A program made the translations under genes and the position numbers. A DNA stretch of 64,000 nt from Archilochus colubris (Eukaryota > Chordata > Aves > Apodiformes > Trochilidae). Location: NCBI GenBank assembly GCA_023079485.1, contig CM041090.1, positions 7,748,519 to 7,812,518 of the forward strand, read 5' to 3'. The notes under the pieces were generated by a model, which was not told the DNA's origin, made no database searches, and saw only the letters and a program-made list of their open reading frames with translations. Within the stretch, counting starts at the first letter, position 1, and each line of letters starts with the position of its first letter. Of the stretch, positions 1 to 12,193 are shown in pieces.

Positions 1-3000
1 CAAAAACAAACCAACAAAAAAAACCCCCAATATTTAAAAAAAACCTGTGCATTTTCTGAACAACCCTACAAGGAAAAAAATTCAGTTCACTCATTTAATT
101 AGAAGGAAAACATACCTTGGAAAGAAACTGTTTTGCAATCATGAAAACTGTAAGTGCTGCTTCCCATGTAACTAACATACCATCACTGATTTCTAATATG
201 AAAGACCATAAAACTATTAGGTGGTGGAAAGTACAGTAAATTCTGGGTATTTGAAGATTTAAAAAGAACTATTTCTGGTTTTATTAGGCATATCAAAATC
301 ATGGCTAAACCCCAGCAGTAGGATGGTGCTTTTAGGAAAACTGTACTTAAATCAGTAAAAGTTTATATTTCTTGGCACACAGGCACAATCCTAACAAGTG
401 TCTTTAAAATCTAGTACCTTGGTGGAGGTAACATTCACTGTTTGCTATACTTCTGGTTGTTAGGGGTTACCACAGAGGTCCAGTTTTTCTGTGACATCAG
501 CTGCATTCCAACAGAAATGTGTGCCCAGGAGTTTTAGTAATGACTGTACTCCTTGGCCAAAATCCTCTACACCTGCAGACCAGCTGAGTACAACAAAAAA
601 CCAAGAAGAATTTAACTAGAATTTCTGACTTAGCTCCTATCCATGAGAAATTACTGGTTTTGTTCCTCAAACCTATTCTTGAATGTTGTCTGGACCAAAC
701 TGAGTTTCTCTAATCACTGATCCTCATTCAAGTAACTGCTTGACTCTGAGACCCCACAGTTCACTTCATTACAAGTGCAACACACCCCACACCAAATCAA
801 ATAGGTCAAAGGTATTTCAAAACACAGTGCACAATTTTTCCAAAAATAGTGTGCCTTGCCTCTCTTACACATCTCTCATTAGTTTCTTTTTCTAAGAAGC
901 TGATGAAAAGATTCTATTTCTACTGAGAGACCATGAAAAGCCAACTGTTTGTGAAACATACAGATCCTATAGTCAAGTAAAATCCTGTGAAGACACCAAC
1001 AATCTTCACAGGAGGTGTCACGCTGTTTGTAGGAAATAAAGCATGGAACTACACCCTGAACACTGAAGGAAAACTACAACACTGTAGTAATGGTAGATGT
1101 TACCCTGGATGTGGACAGCATTAAAGTGTATAAATGACACCCATGCATTTGGCACAGGTACGATTTGGCAAAGTGTATTGACTGACAGCAAAGTGAAGTA
1201 TTCTGGATTTCATATTCCATGTATGCTACTGTCCTATTAATTATCTGACACATGGGCAACTCCTGGTTTCTACTTGAGAAGCTAACCCCACAGCCCAACC
1301 CTAGCGACCAAGACCTTGCCACATAAATCCAACACGCACACAACCCCATTACACAACCAGTAGTATCCAAGTTGATTTATTTGAACCTGAGACTCAAAAT
1401 ACAAAACATCATGATAGGAGACTGAAGACCATTAATAAGAAGAAAGAATTGACACTAAATACACAGAAGAAAAAACTAACTTTCCTTTTTTCTTTACTAA
1501 GGCTAGATACCACATTTTTATGAATACCATGTTATGACACTATTAGGGCAGGTAATTCCTGATGTGAAGAAAAAGACAACATTAGATAAGAAGCGTGAAA
1601 ATGTTTGTAATATGACATATACCAGTTCCTGACACTACTTTGTATAGGGTTACTTCCATTTCTTGTTAAGTACCAAAAAGAAGAGAACTTTCCTACAAGA
1701 TAAATCAAGAGATTATTACTTTGTCATCAAGGGGGAAAGAATTTTAAATCAGTCAGCTTGGATCTATACATCAAGAACATTAGTACAGAGAGGACTGATA
1801 TGTCAAAAAATTGCAATAACTTTCTTTACTGAGTTCTTTGCTGGTAGAAAGAAGCCTACTACAACCAGCAACATGGAAGGGCAAATAAAATTTCAAAAAC
1901 CTATACTGTGTTCTCTGTGGGAGGGGGAAAAAAAAGCAAAATTACTTGCAACAGACATAGATGGGTTAAAGAATATTGCCAACAACTGTTTCACACATTA
2001 ATGTATATCACTATTTTCTAGCCAGAATGAATTCTTTCACTGGCAAAACATCCATTGGTTGTAAGATAACTCTGTACTAATTTAGCTCAACTCAGTCAAA
2101 AGAGCAGCTAAGCCACAGGTCCTGTACCTATATTGGAGACTATTGCGGCATCTGTCTGAAAGGACAGAATGCAGGGACAGTCTCTGAACATTGCTAAGAG
2201 CCAGCAAGTGATACTCTGACAGCCAGATGATCATCTGTCAGCAAGAGCTGTAACTCTCAGAAGTTTAGAGGAACACAATAAGAACGGCATAAATCCTGAC
2301 TCACAGACATGAACCTGTAAAAATCTCCAGCAGAACTGAAAGAATGCAAACCAGTTGTGTGGAGAAAGGGAGCAGGATGCCAAGACAGTGCAGACTCCAG
2401 TTTGTGCTACAGAATCAATCAAAACTTACTGACAAATCCCAACCACAGACTCTGCTTCCAATCCAGGGCCTTGCTGGAGGAAACATGGAGAAGAATACTA
2501 CAAAGAGAGAGGAACATTATATGCATCCATAGACCAACTTTTTACAAAAGGAAACATCCAGAAATGTGTGCACAACCAAATTAATGTCTTTGGAGCAGAT
2601 GAATTCCTCTCTCCTGGGATGGTACTTCACAGGAACTGCAACAGTACCAAATATTCAGGGGAGAGCTTAACACCTAAATATCAAAGCACATATGTTGCAA
2701 TATATATCTTCTTAGAATCTTTCTGCATCTGTAACAAGATTAATACTTAAATGATTTTGAGGTTTTTTTTATACTCTATTAAAAAAAAAAGCTTTTAAAG
2801 TACATGAAGAGTGAAATACACTGAAGACTACTGCTTTAGCTGCACATCACTTGTTCTTAACAGAACTTATAAGTAGAGATGTGTTGGTTTGTTTTTTTTA
2901 AAAATAAGTCCAGTCTTTACTACTAAAAATTGCTATAATCTTAATTTTCTACTCTTCCATGTTATTGTGTCTCCAGAAACTTGGGTAGAGCAGTACTTCA

Positions 3001-6000
3001 CTCCTAAACTAAGTATGCTCACTCCAACCAAAATACTAAGAATGTGGAAACTAAATGGCTCCAGTTTTGCCAGTTAGCACATCAGACAAAAGAAAAATAC
3101 GTTTAAGAGCTACCATTTGGAATTATGTGCTCAAGGTCCACCAGACTTGTGTTAATTGTACCCTAAGATTTCAGAAAGACATTTGTTACAAACCTTAGGC
3201 AGCCAGACCCTTTTCTTCACCTCAATTACTTTAACTACTACGGGTAAGAACTGCTTTGCCTACATAAAACAGAAGGCTCAGAGGTGTCAGCCATCCATTA
3301 GCTTCTGGCCAGTTCTACAGCTGCACTTCTTTGTGCTGCTCAAACTAAATTCACTTGAACACTGCAGGGCAGATGCCCCTGTGTGAACTAAAGATTATAA
3401 ACCACCCTACACAAAGGTACACTTCAGGTTCCTCTTTCACTGCTCACAGAGTTCTGCACTGCAGCCATCAGGGATGATGAAAGTTATCTGTGGCCACAGA
3501 TTTCCAGTAAATTTATATTTGTGATGCTGAAGGAAATAGTACTGATGTTTAAACATACACCCTTTTATAAGCCAGTGTGTAGGAGACATACGAAAACTGT
3601 ATCACTGTGCACAAAGACTTCCATGAACTTCTGGCAGAAACAAAAGTTGTTTCACTGCTTATGTTAAATTCTAGGGCTATTTGATCACAGCTTATCCCAA
3701 AATCTTATAAACTGTCCAGGGAATATTTGATGTTAGACATCCCATGGGCTTATACAGTGCTGCTCTGCCTGCAGAAAGGTCAATAATTTCCAAACTATGT
3801 ACTTTATCATATGCACTACTATTGAATATATTAGTATTGATGCTTTGCCACACTCCCTGGAATGTATTCTCTCTGCCAGATCACACTGGTATTGCTCCTT
3901 GGCACATTTTAAAAAAAGACACAAAGCTTTTGAGACAATTCTGCTGGCCAGTGATCTAAAAATCTTGCAAGACCAAGGCAGCTGGCTCCCAGGCCAGCCT
4001 CTTCCTGCTCATGCAGAGCTCAGACTTGATGCACTGGAAAGAGCAGAAAAGAATCAGTTTATACATAAAGTAGGGGTGCAGAATAACATGTAAATCACAA
4101 GATGAGGCAAATTCAAACTATGTACAGAGGGAAACTAAGATTCAAGGCTTTTTGAAACATTCATTCTAGAAGCTGAAAAGGATCCAATTTGCCAGTCACA
4201 CATTCAAGAAGCATACTCATACAGTGAATTGTAATGTTAATTCAGTCACTTGTATATGTCAAGAAAGCAAAAATTTACTGGCAAAAAAATGACAGAGAAA
4301 CATGAAGGTGTGGGTGTATTTATGAGGAGGATTAAAGAAACCAAGCTGAGTATGCACAGAAAACACAATCATTACTTTTAATATAATTTATTAACTTTAT
4401 AACTATTTTTAGCTTTTTGTCTAAGATATGTTGTGCAAGCTTTTAATTATACAGGGAAAAATGCTAGAATGTAACAATATACCAATATTCAGGTCCTAAT
4501 GCTTAGGACCCTTAGATCCTACCACATCACACAAAGAAACCAGAAACTACTGCATGATTTATAAAACATATTATGAGTCACTTCCATTTTTTCACACTTC
4601 AATAAATAAGATTCATCAACTCTGATTCACCCCTGAAACGCAGCCCTACCCAAGAAAGCAAACCTCTAAGGTATCTAACGTATACATTATAAAATGAAGG
4701 AATTCCTACTCTTCCATTGTTCCTAACACTATCAACTTATGTACTTTGATAAAAGATGGACATTTTTCAGAAGCACTAATCTTTTGGTCTAGAAAATAAA
4801 CATGACCATGATCATTTGCTGAGAGTCCATCAGCAATGAGATTCTCATTCACTACTTCATTCAGAAACACAGTACCCAGGACCATATGATGATGAGAAAC
4901 TTACATCAAAACATTTCTTTAATCAGAATTTTTATCAGCTAGTTGTATTAGCTATATGTTCAGAAAGCAACAATTCACATTGTATCTGTTTTACTTTGTC
5001 TACACCAAGTATTAACTGGGTATTTAGAGGGTTAAAAATTTCTTTTAAACTGGAACTAGAAATAGATTGTGTGTATTTCAGACATTCTTCATGATGTACT
5101 CATCACATACAGTTACTGAAGAATCCTACCTTTTGGCTGAAACCAGCTGAGAGTGGCAGGAAGCTAAAAGAATACCTCAAGTCCCACCTACAGTATTATT
5201 CATTACCAGTTTTGATGCCTCAGCTTACCAGGACACTCAAACCAAAAATACTTACCTGAAAAACAACCACTTCATACCATTTAAACTTTGTTTTATACAC
5301 CCAGCCAGAGGTCTGTTGAGTTGCCTACGTTATGAAAATGAAAACAGTATTTATGTCTAAGCTTCAACAAGGACACAGCAGAATAAATTCATGACACAGG
5401 AGAAAAGAAATATTCTATTGCCTAATGAAAATTTTTCACAAAAGTTTTCCATTCCCTTAGAAATAACAATGATCAACCTATCAGGAAAACAAGGAAAATA
5501 ATCTTGAGTACCCAGAGACCACTTCAATTAAACAACTGAGAGCAGTTCATTTGTCACTGTGTACACCAGGTATTTTTCCTCCATGGAGTATAAGAACAGC
5601 CTACAATTCTTTAAAAAAATTGCATGTCTTCACCTCAGCACAGATCAAGCACTCTGGAACACAGAGTGAATGTTAGTATTGCTTATTATTATCTTGTTAC
5701 ATGGACTGATAATTAACTAAGATACACATGTACCTAAATGTATGAGTTAGTTTCCCAATACTTAAGGTGTGTTTCTGATTTCAAGTTTGAACTTCACAGT
5801 TCTCCTTCAAAAGTCCAAGCCTTTTCACTTGAAGGGGAAATCTTAGATTCCCATTTCACCCATAGTCTGAGAAAACTCAATTTTTTAAATCAGATTTCTG
5901 ATCCAAACTGTGTGATTTCAGCCTTGTAGATGAAGTACCATTCATGAAATGTGACTTCACCTTTTTTTATCTTCTCCTCCCTTTCTCTCTCCTCTCCAGA

Positions 6001-8520
6001 TTACATATTAGTTGGCTCCAGCCAAAAACTTCTTTTGAGGATTGAACTGAATAGTCAGAAACTCAGAACATCCGAGGTCACAAGATATCAGCGCATTACT
6101 TCTTTCACAGACCTAAAGAATAAATGTCAATTCATTTTATACTTAAGCTTAGTATTTAGCTATCCTTCATTCTACACTACAGTTCTGAAGATCAGAAAGA
6201 AAATAAGCCCACTAATATATGTGGAAAAAGAGGAAGGGAAGCTAAGCCAAACTAAAGCTGAGCTAGTGCCTCTCTGCACAGTTAAGGCAGAAGCTGTGAA
6301 GTCCAGCTGAACAAACAACTGGCAGACAGAAATTCTGAAGAGCAGCAGCAGTTAAAAAGCCTATTTTAAAATATAGCACATTCATTTCAATCCCTGTGGA
6401 AAAGGTAATCACCAATTGGCTTGGAACAGCATCAGGCCTAGTTCAGCAGAACCATTTCCTTCAATAAATACACGGCTTGCTCTCAAGCAGAGGTGGACAG
6501 AATGACACACAGTTCATTTGCTCTGCTCCCTCCAACCTTGAAATATTTGTGTTTGGGGTAATGCTGACCAGTGGGACATATGTTCCTGTGCTTTAGTTGT
6601 GTTGAGGTCAAACTATATCTTGCTTTACTTCCCTGAAGAGAAATTAATTATACAGGGAATGAAAGTAAGAATAGCAATTTCGTTTCTACCATGCTTTTCA
6701 TGGCCACTGATCTGAAAACACATGCATGCTTAAGTGCCTCTGGAGCTGAACACAGGAACAGCACACAACACTCTGGGTAAAAAGTGAAAAGAACATAGCT
6801 GTGTGCAACTTCTTACTCCATCCTTTATTTACAATACTTCAAGGTTCAGCCTCTGGCTGTTTTTCCCCATACATTTCTGCACTCCTTGATCAAGACCTTA
6901 GGAAAAAAATCGTACCAGAATTCATAGACCTTAGACTTGGAGCCATACAAACTTTGTGGTGAATTATACTAAACAAAGCAGAAATGGGTCTAATAAAATA
7001 CTAATAAACAAAATAAGATTAAGTAAAATAAGGGGAGAAAAAAGTGGATTAATAATGATCCTAGCAAAATGTGAATTACTGATATATGCACATAAATTGT
7101 CTAAAGTATAGCTTCTAAAGTGGACATGCATGGAAGTAGGAGAGCAAACTGCAAAATAGTAACTGAATCCCAAATATAAAATAAGAGCTAGGATCACACA
7201 CTCAGCTACAGTTAGGGCTTAAAATTTTTTTAAAAATCTGTCATGTACATGTTTTCCATAGTATAAACAACCATATCTGTTGACAGAGAAAACCTGTTAT
7301 AATCTTCTGCTAGTAAAGGCCAAAACTACAATATAATATAATACTCCCAAGGGAAGGCTTCTGGAAAAGAGAACATGAAGCCTAGACATGTCCAGTAGGT
7401 GATTATTTATTCTGTCAATTTTTCCCTGAATCTTGAAATGAAAGAAACAAAGACAACACTTTCTGAAGGTTCCTGGACAAACAAAATGCTTGCAAATCAC
7501 TTTCTGAAGCACAAGTCATTGCACTGTTGCAGTCAAACTGGAAACTACGCAGGCCTTTTCAGGAGCAATGCATAGCTGTATGTATGGGTCTGAACTGGTT
7601 TTTATTTTAGCATGATCCTTATGGTTGGGAGTAAATCCCTCTGGGAATGAAATACATGTTGAATCCCATATGGGAAGACATGGCTAAAGACAACCAAGAG
7701 CAAAATCCCATTGAAGAGCAGGGGGTTAGAGCAGCTCCACAGCCCTGGTTCACTCTTTCACAGATATTTGGTTTTCAAGAGTCATGCAGGTCTCTGGGAG
7801 ATGCCCATGAGCACAGCTGCAATGCTGGGAAGGAGCCAGGTCAAGATTCTCAGGGATTTCAACACTGAACTGAGTCTGAGTTGCGGTACAAGGTCCAGGA
7901 CAGTTTCAGATTCAAGATAAAATAGCACATGAGAGACATAAAAACTGAGAGCCTTGACACAGCAGTTAAATTCAAAGGAGAAGATACCACAGGACCACAA
8001 AATGGAGAGTGGAAAGGGTGAAGCCTTGACAGACATGAGCACGTAATACATGAAGGTAGAAACAAACTTAACACTCCAAGGAAAACTAAAAAAATTATAG
8101 AATGAGAACCTTTCAAGACCACGGCTACAAAACACAGCAATCTAAATGTGAAAGCAGAACATTTTAAAGAAGAATTAAAGAGGAAGGATTAAGAAACGTT
8201 CTTGGAAGAGCTCTGAAGCAGGTCTCATCTGAATGGTCTGTGCTGCCTGTAACAGTAACATTTAATCTATGTGTTTCTTCAATATACTGAAGGAAGCATA
8301 TTTCTAAGTTACCACAAAGTTAAGACCGAGTGCTCAAAATTCCTTAAGTTGTAATTTCCTTCCATCATAAGCTCTAAAAGATTTTTTTCCAGCTAACAAA
8401 TGACCACTCTGCTTTCCATTGCATCTTTTCTTCTTGCTACCAAGTGAAACAAGTTTTGCAAGCTAATCATCAACAGTTGACTATCATTTCAACATGAGAA
8501 AGGATAAAAGAACAGCTGGC
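1..8520. other. Unique AT-rich non-coding DNA
   Basis: This stretch opens with an A/C-rich run (about 1-50) and then is ordinary AT-rich, CpG-poor sequence. I recognise no repeat family, RNA gene or protein domain. The longest open frames (1663-2001 +, 5951-6310 +, 7782-8135 -) are 112-119 codons, have no familiar motif, and are about what chance gives in DNA of this size. A strong polypyrimidine tract followed by CAG lies at 5961-5999 and is treated as a finding. The segment 7640-8140 has a slightly more balanced composition and could be an old repeat I do not recognise. Confidence 0.6.
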
Positions 8521-8522
8521 AA

Positions 8523-8616
8523 GAAAATAAAAAACCAAAAAAAAAAACAAAAAAAAACCCAACAAAAAACAACCAAACAAAAAAAAATCCACAAAAAAAA
8601 AGGGGGGGTGGGAGGG
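8523..8616 (+). repeat. A/C-rich low-complexity tract ending in a G-rich run
   Basis: About 80 bp are made almost only of A and C (runs of A broken by C, CC or CCC). The tract then passes directly into G7-T-G3-A-G3 at 8602-8616. It lies about 145 bp upstream of the CR1 copy at 8762, so it is not that element's tail. The A-rich part may be a decayed poly(A)-like simple repeat. The G-rich end satisfies the four-tract G-quadruplex pattern. Confidence 0.85.
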
Positions 8617-8761
8617 ATGTGAGTTACTATTACTATTTCTAGGCCACTGTTAAGCATACAAGTGTGAAAAATAATTGAAATTCTTTAAATGCGATTTTAT
8701 TTTAACTTTGCACTTCTGAACAAACAGTCACAGGAAAAAAGCTTGCTACCAAAATATACAT

Positions 8762-9207
8762 GGATCTGATGAAGTGGGTCCAGAGAAGGGCTATAAAAAT
8801 GACCAGAAAGCTGGAACGTCTCTCCTATGAAGACAGGCTGAGGGAGTTGGGGTTGTTCAGCCTGGAGAAAAGAAGGCTACCTTCCACTATCTGAAAGGGG
8901 ATACAGGAAGGATGGAGAGGGACTGTTTGCAAGGGCCTGTAATAATAGGAAAAGGAACAGTGGTTTTAAATTACAGAAGAGTAGATTTAGAATGGATGTT
9001 AGGATAAAAATCTTTACCATGAGGGTGGTGGAAAAACAAAACAGGTTTCCCAGGGAGGTGGCTGAGGCCTCATCCCTGAAGATAGGTGAGGTTTGACGAG
9101 GCTCTGAGCAACCTCATCTATTTGAGAATGTCCCCAGTTACTGCAGGGGGTTGGACTAGATGACCTTTAGAGGTCTCTTCCAACCCAAATCATTCTGTGA
9201 TTTTATA
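8762..9207 (+). mobile_element. CR1 LINE, 5'-truncated 3' end (+)
   Basis: The sequence follows the last 450 bp or so of avian CR1. It begins at the ORF2 segment encoding the stretch '[17 protein letters not shown]' (8822-8880), continues through the region encoding 'vaeassLevF' (9055-9100), and ends in the short 3' UTR with 'GGACTAGATGACCTTTAGAGG' at 9154-9174 and a CATTCTGTGATT tail. The ORF2 remnant is broken by several small indels and stops, so it is non-functional. The 5' truncation is the usual result of incomplete target-primed reverse transcription in CR1. Family assignment is firm; subfamily is not determined. Confidence 0.93.
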
Positions 9208-10084
9208 TAGACTCATCTGTAATTTGAGAAAAACGACACCATACAATGTATCAAAGTACAAAACAAGTAGCAATAATAATTAAAAAATCCTTACTTCCCT
9301 ACAGGTTGTCAGAATATCAAATCAGTCTGTTAAGTAAGATAGAAGACCAACCAAATACAACAGCAACTCTGTGAACAGCAGTCACTAATACTACCTGGCA
9401 CAGTAACACTTGTCCTGAGCAACAAGCTGAGGTCATCTCTGTCTCTTCTTACAAAATCCCATGAATCTTTGGTTTGTACCCAAATTCTCCCCAGGGTATA
9501 TCACAGTTTAACGTCAGCTGCAAAAGCAGTAATACTTCTTCCAGATACACAAAACAAATAAACTGTGCCTTTAAAACTACTAATGATCCATAAGAATACT
9601 GTCACTGATTAAAAATACAAAATGGCTGTCCATAATTGGGATAAACTCCTATGTGGGAAGTGTTTCAATGCTATTTTATTATACAAGTTGTCCGACAACA
9701 GGGGAAAAATCTTTCCTTTGTATGATGGGCCTACTCCAACAGGATATAGAGAGAGGAATGACAGCAGAGTTTGTTTTTCCTGTGCTATTCTACACTCTGC
9801 TCACAAGTCAGAAATAGCTGAAGAAGCACAGGGCAGTGTGAGATTCAGACAAGTACAAATCCTATATTTTGGGAAAAGGAAAGCAGTTTAACCTCTGTCA
9901 GTGGCTGTTACACCTCTACAGCCCATTTAACAGATCAGGTGATGTAAGTGCTCTGAATTTGCTTCACTGTAAACTGGCAGGTATCAGCCATTTAAGCCAA
10001 CCCAGATGACTTCCTGAAGGATGGTCCAAAGGCTATTTATGCAATCTGTTTGCCAACTTGGTGATAATAACAAGCAACACAGAG
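9208..10084. other. Unique spacer between two CR1 copies
   Basis: No gene is seen. An 89-codon open frame at 9622-9891 (+) has no recognisable motif and is likely a chance frame. The final 50-70 bp before 10085 may be a poorly preserved part of the following CR1 copy, since its 5' boundary is unclear. Confidence 0.5.
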
Positions 10085-11970
10085 GGTAACTCAGGAAGAG
10101 TTTAGGAATATAGTCAGGTCATGTAGAAAGGAAATTAGAGACACCAAGAAAGGATTTGAACTCAATCTTGCCACTTCCATTAAGGATAACAAAAAGTATT
10201 TCTACAGATACATCAATGGCAAAAGGAGGGGGAGAGAAAACCTTCATTCTTTGTTGGACACAGGGGGGAAACATAGTTACCAAAGATGAGGAAAAGGCTG
10301 ACGTATTTAACACATTCTTTACCTCAGTTTTCAACAGTAAGACAGGTTGTTCTGAGGACAGCTGCTTCTGGGGCTTGTAGAGAGAAACAGGAAGCTGAGC
10401 AGTATCCCTGTAATCCTGGAGGGAACAGTTTGCAACCTGCTGAGCCACTTGGATGCTCACAAGTCTATAGGACAGATGGGATCCACCCAAGGGTGATGAG
10501 GGAGCTAGGGAAGAGCTTGCAAAGTCCCTCTCCATTATTTACCAACAGTCCTGGCTCACTGGGGACATCCCAGATGATTGGAAGTTGGCGAATGTCACGC
10601 CAATCCACAAAAAGGGCCAGAAGGAGAACCTGGAAAACTACAGGCCCGTCAGCCTGACCTCAGTGCCTGGCAGGGTTATGGAACAGATCATCCTCAGTGT
10701 AATCACACAGCACCTGCAGGATGGGCGAGGGATTAGACCCAGCCAGCACGGGTTTAGGAAGGGCAGGTCCTGTCTGACCAACCTGATCTCCTTTTATGAT
10801 CGGGTGACCCGACTGGTGGATGAGGGGAAGGCTGTGGATGTGGTCTACCTGGACTTCAGCAAGGCCTTTGACACCGTCTCCCACAGCATTCTCCTGAAAA
10901 AGCTGTCAGCCCACAGCTTGGACAGGAGCACCCTGTGCTGGGTTAGGAACTGGCTGGAGGGCCGGGCCCAGAGAGTGGTGCTGAACGGGGCTGCATCCAG
11001 TTGGCAGCCGGTCACTAGTGGTGTCCCCCAGGGATCAGTGTTGGGCCCAGTTCTGTTCAATATCTTCACTGATGATTTAGATGAAGGGATTGAGTCCATC
11101 ATCAGCAAATTCACAGACGACACTAAGCTGGGGGGGAGTGTGGATCAGCTGGAAGGCAGGAGGGCTCTGCAGAGGGACCTGGACAGACTGGAGAGTTGGG
11201 CTGATTCCAACAGGATGAGGTTCAACACAGCCAAGTGCCGGGTCCTGCACTTTGGCCACAACAACCCCATGGGGAGCTCCAGGCTGGGCACAGAGTGGCA
11301 GAAAGGGACCTGGGAGTCTGGATTGCCAGGAAGCTGAACATGAGCCAGCAGTGTGCCCAGGTGGCCAAGAAGGCCAATGGCATCCTGGCCTGGATCAGGA
11401 ACAGTGTGGCCAACAAGCCCAGGAAAGTGATTCTGTCCCTGTACTCAGCGCTGGTGAGGCCACAGCTTGAGTTCTGTGTCCAGTTCTGGGCCCCTCAGTT
11501 CAGGAAGGAGATTGAGGTGCTGGAGCAGGTCCAGAGAAGAACAAGGAGGCTGTGAAATAATCCAGCACAAGTCCTGTGAGGAAGGGCTGAGGGAGCTGGG
11601 GGTGTTCAGGCTGGAGAAGAGGAGGCTCAGGGGAGGTCCCATCACCCTCTACAATTCCCTGAAAGGAGGTTGTAGTCACGAGGTTCGGTGTCTTCTCCCA
11701 AGTAGCTACCAGTAAGACAAGAGGGCATAGACTTAAGCTCTTTCATGGGAGGTTTAGGTTGGATATTAGAAAATTCTTTACAGAGATAGTGATCAGAGAT
11801 TGGAATGGGCTGCCCAGGGAGGTGGTGGATTCTCCATCCCTGAAGCTTTTTAAAAAGAGATTGATTTGGCACTCAGTGCCATGGTCTGGGAACCACAGTG
11901 TCAGTGGATTAAGGGTTATATTTGATGATCTCAGAGGTCCTTTCCAACCTGGATGATTCTGTGATTCTCT
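10085..11970 (+). mobile_element. CR1 LINE, long copy with RT domain (+)
   Basis: This is the longest and best-preserved CR1 in the window, about 1.9 kb, against about 4.5 kb for a full element. It begins in the ORF2 linker between endonuclease and reverse transcriptase (the 'KDNKKyFYRYIngKRR' stretch near 10183-10230). It runs through the RT palm (10585-11337), the C-terminal domain (11300-11700 and 11759-11956) and a 3' UTR that ends in GGATGATTCTGTGATTCT. ORF1 and the endonuclease are missing. Frameshifts near 10370, 11300 and 11550, and a stop near 11715, break ORF2. The interior is clearly more GC-rich than the flanks and keeps some CpGs, which suggests a younger insertion than its neighbours. 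Confidence 0.95.
10585..11337 (+). pseudogene. CR1 ORF2 fragment: reverse transcriptase palm
   Basis: A 250-codon open stretch encodes the non-LTR retrotransposon reverse transcriptase that copies CR1 RNA into DNA at the target site. RT motifs appear in order: 'NYRPVSLTS' (residues 18-26), '[14 protein letters not shown]' (54-67), motif A '[11 protein letters not shown]' (88-98), motif B '[11 protein letters not shown]' (145-155), and motif C 'FTDD' (176-179). The CR1 norm for motif C is FADD, so the alanine is replaced by threonine while both catalytic aspartates remain. The frame has no real start: the ATG is internal to ORF2. It is lost by frameshift near 11300, after which the matching protein continues in another frame (about 11300-11555). 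It is therefore a dead fragment of ORF2, not a host gene. Confidence 0.93.
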
Positions 11971-12030
11971 AATTTCTTGTGTTGTTCCAGACAAACATGC
12001 AGCAATGGTCTACCCATGCCATCAGGATCT

Positions 12031-12193
12031 TCATAGAATCATAGAATCCTTGGGGTTGGAAGGGACCTTGAAAGATCATCTAGTCCAACCCCCCTTGCCA
12101 GAGCAGGGCCACCTAGAGCACTTCGCATAGGAACATGTCCAGGCGAGTTTTGAATGTCTCCAGTGAAGGAGACTCCACGACCCCCCTGGGCAA
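12031..12193 (-). mobile_element. CR1 LINE, very short 3' tail (-)
   Basis: Read on the + strand, the segment starts with the reversed CR1 tail (two TCATAGAATC-type units, 12031-12050). It continues as 'GGTTGGAAGGGACCTTGAAA' (12055-12074) and the 'CTAGTCCAACCCCCCTTG' block, then the reversed C-terminal ORF2 part containing 'GGAGACTCCACGACCC'. Only about 160 bp remain. It stops abruptly near 12193, where the CR1 match is lost. It faces the CR1 copy that ends at 11970, leaving about 60 bp between the two 3' ends. Confidence 0.92.

Noticed and set aside
9622..9891. 89-codon frame (+) containing CGKC and CFSC pairs
   Set aside because: Looked briefly like a zinc-binding motif, but the two CxxC pairs are too far apart and nothing else supports a domain.
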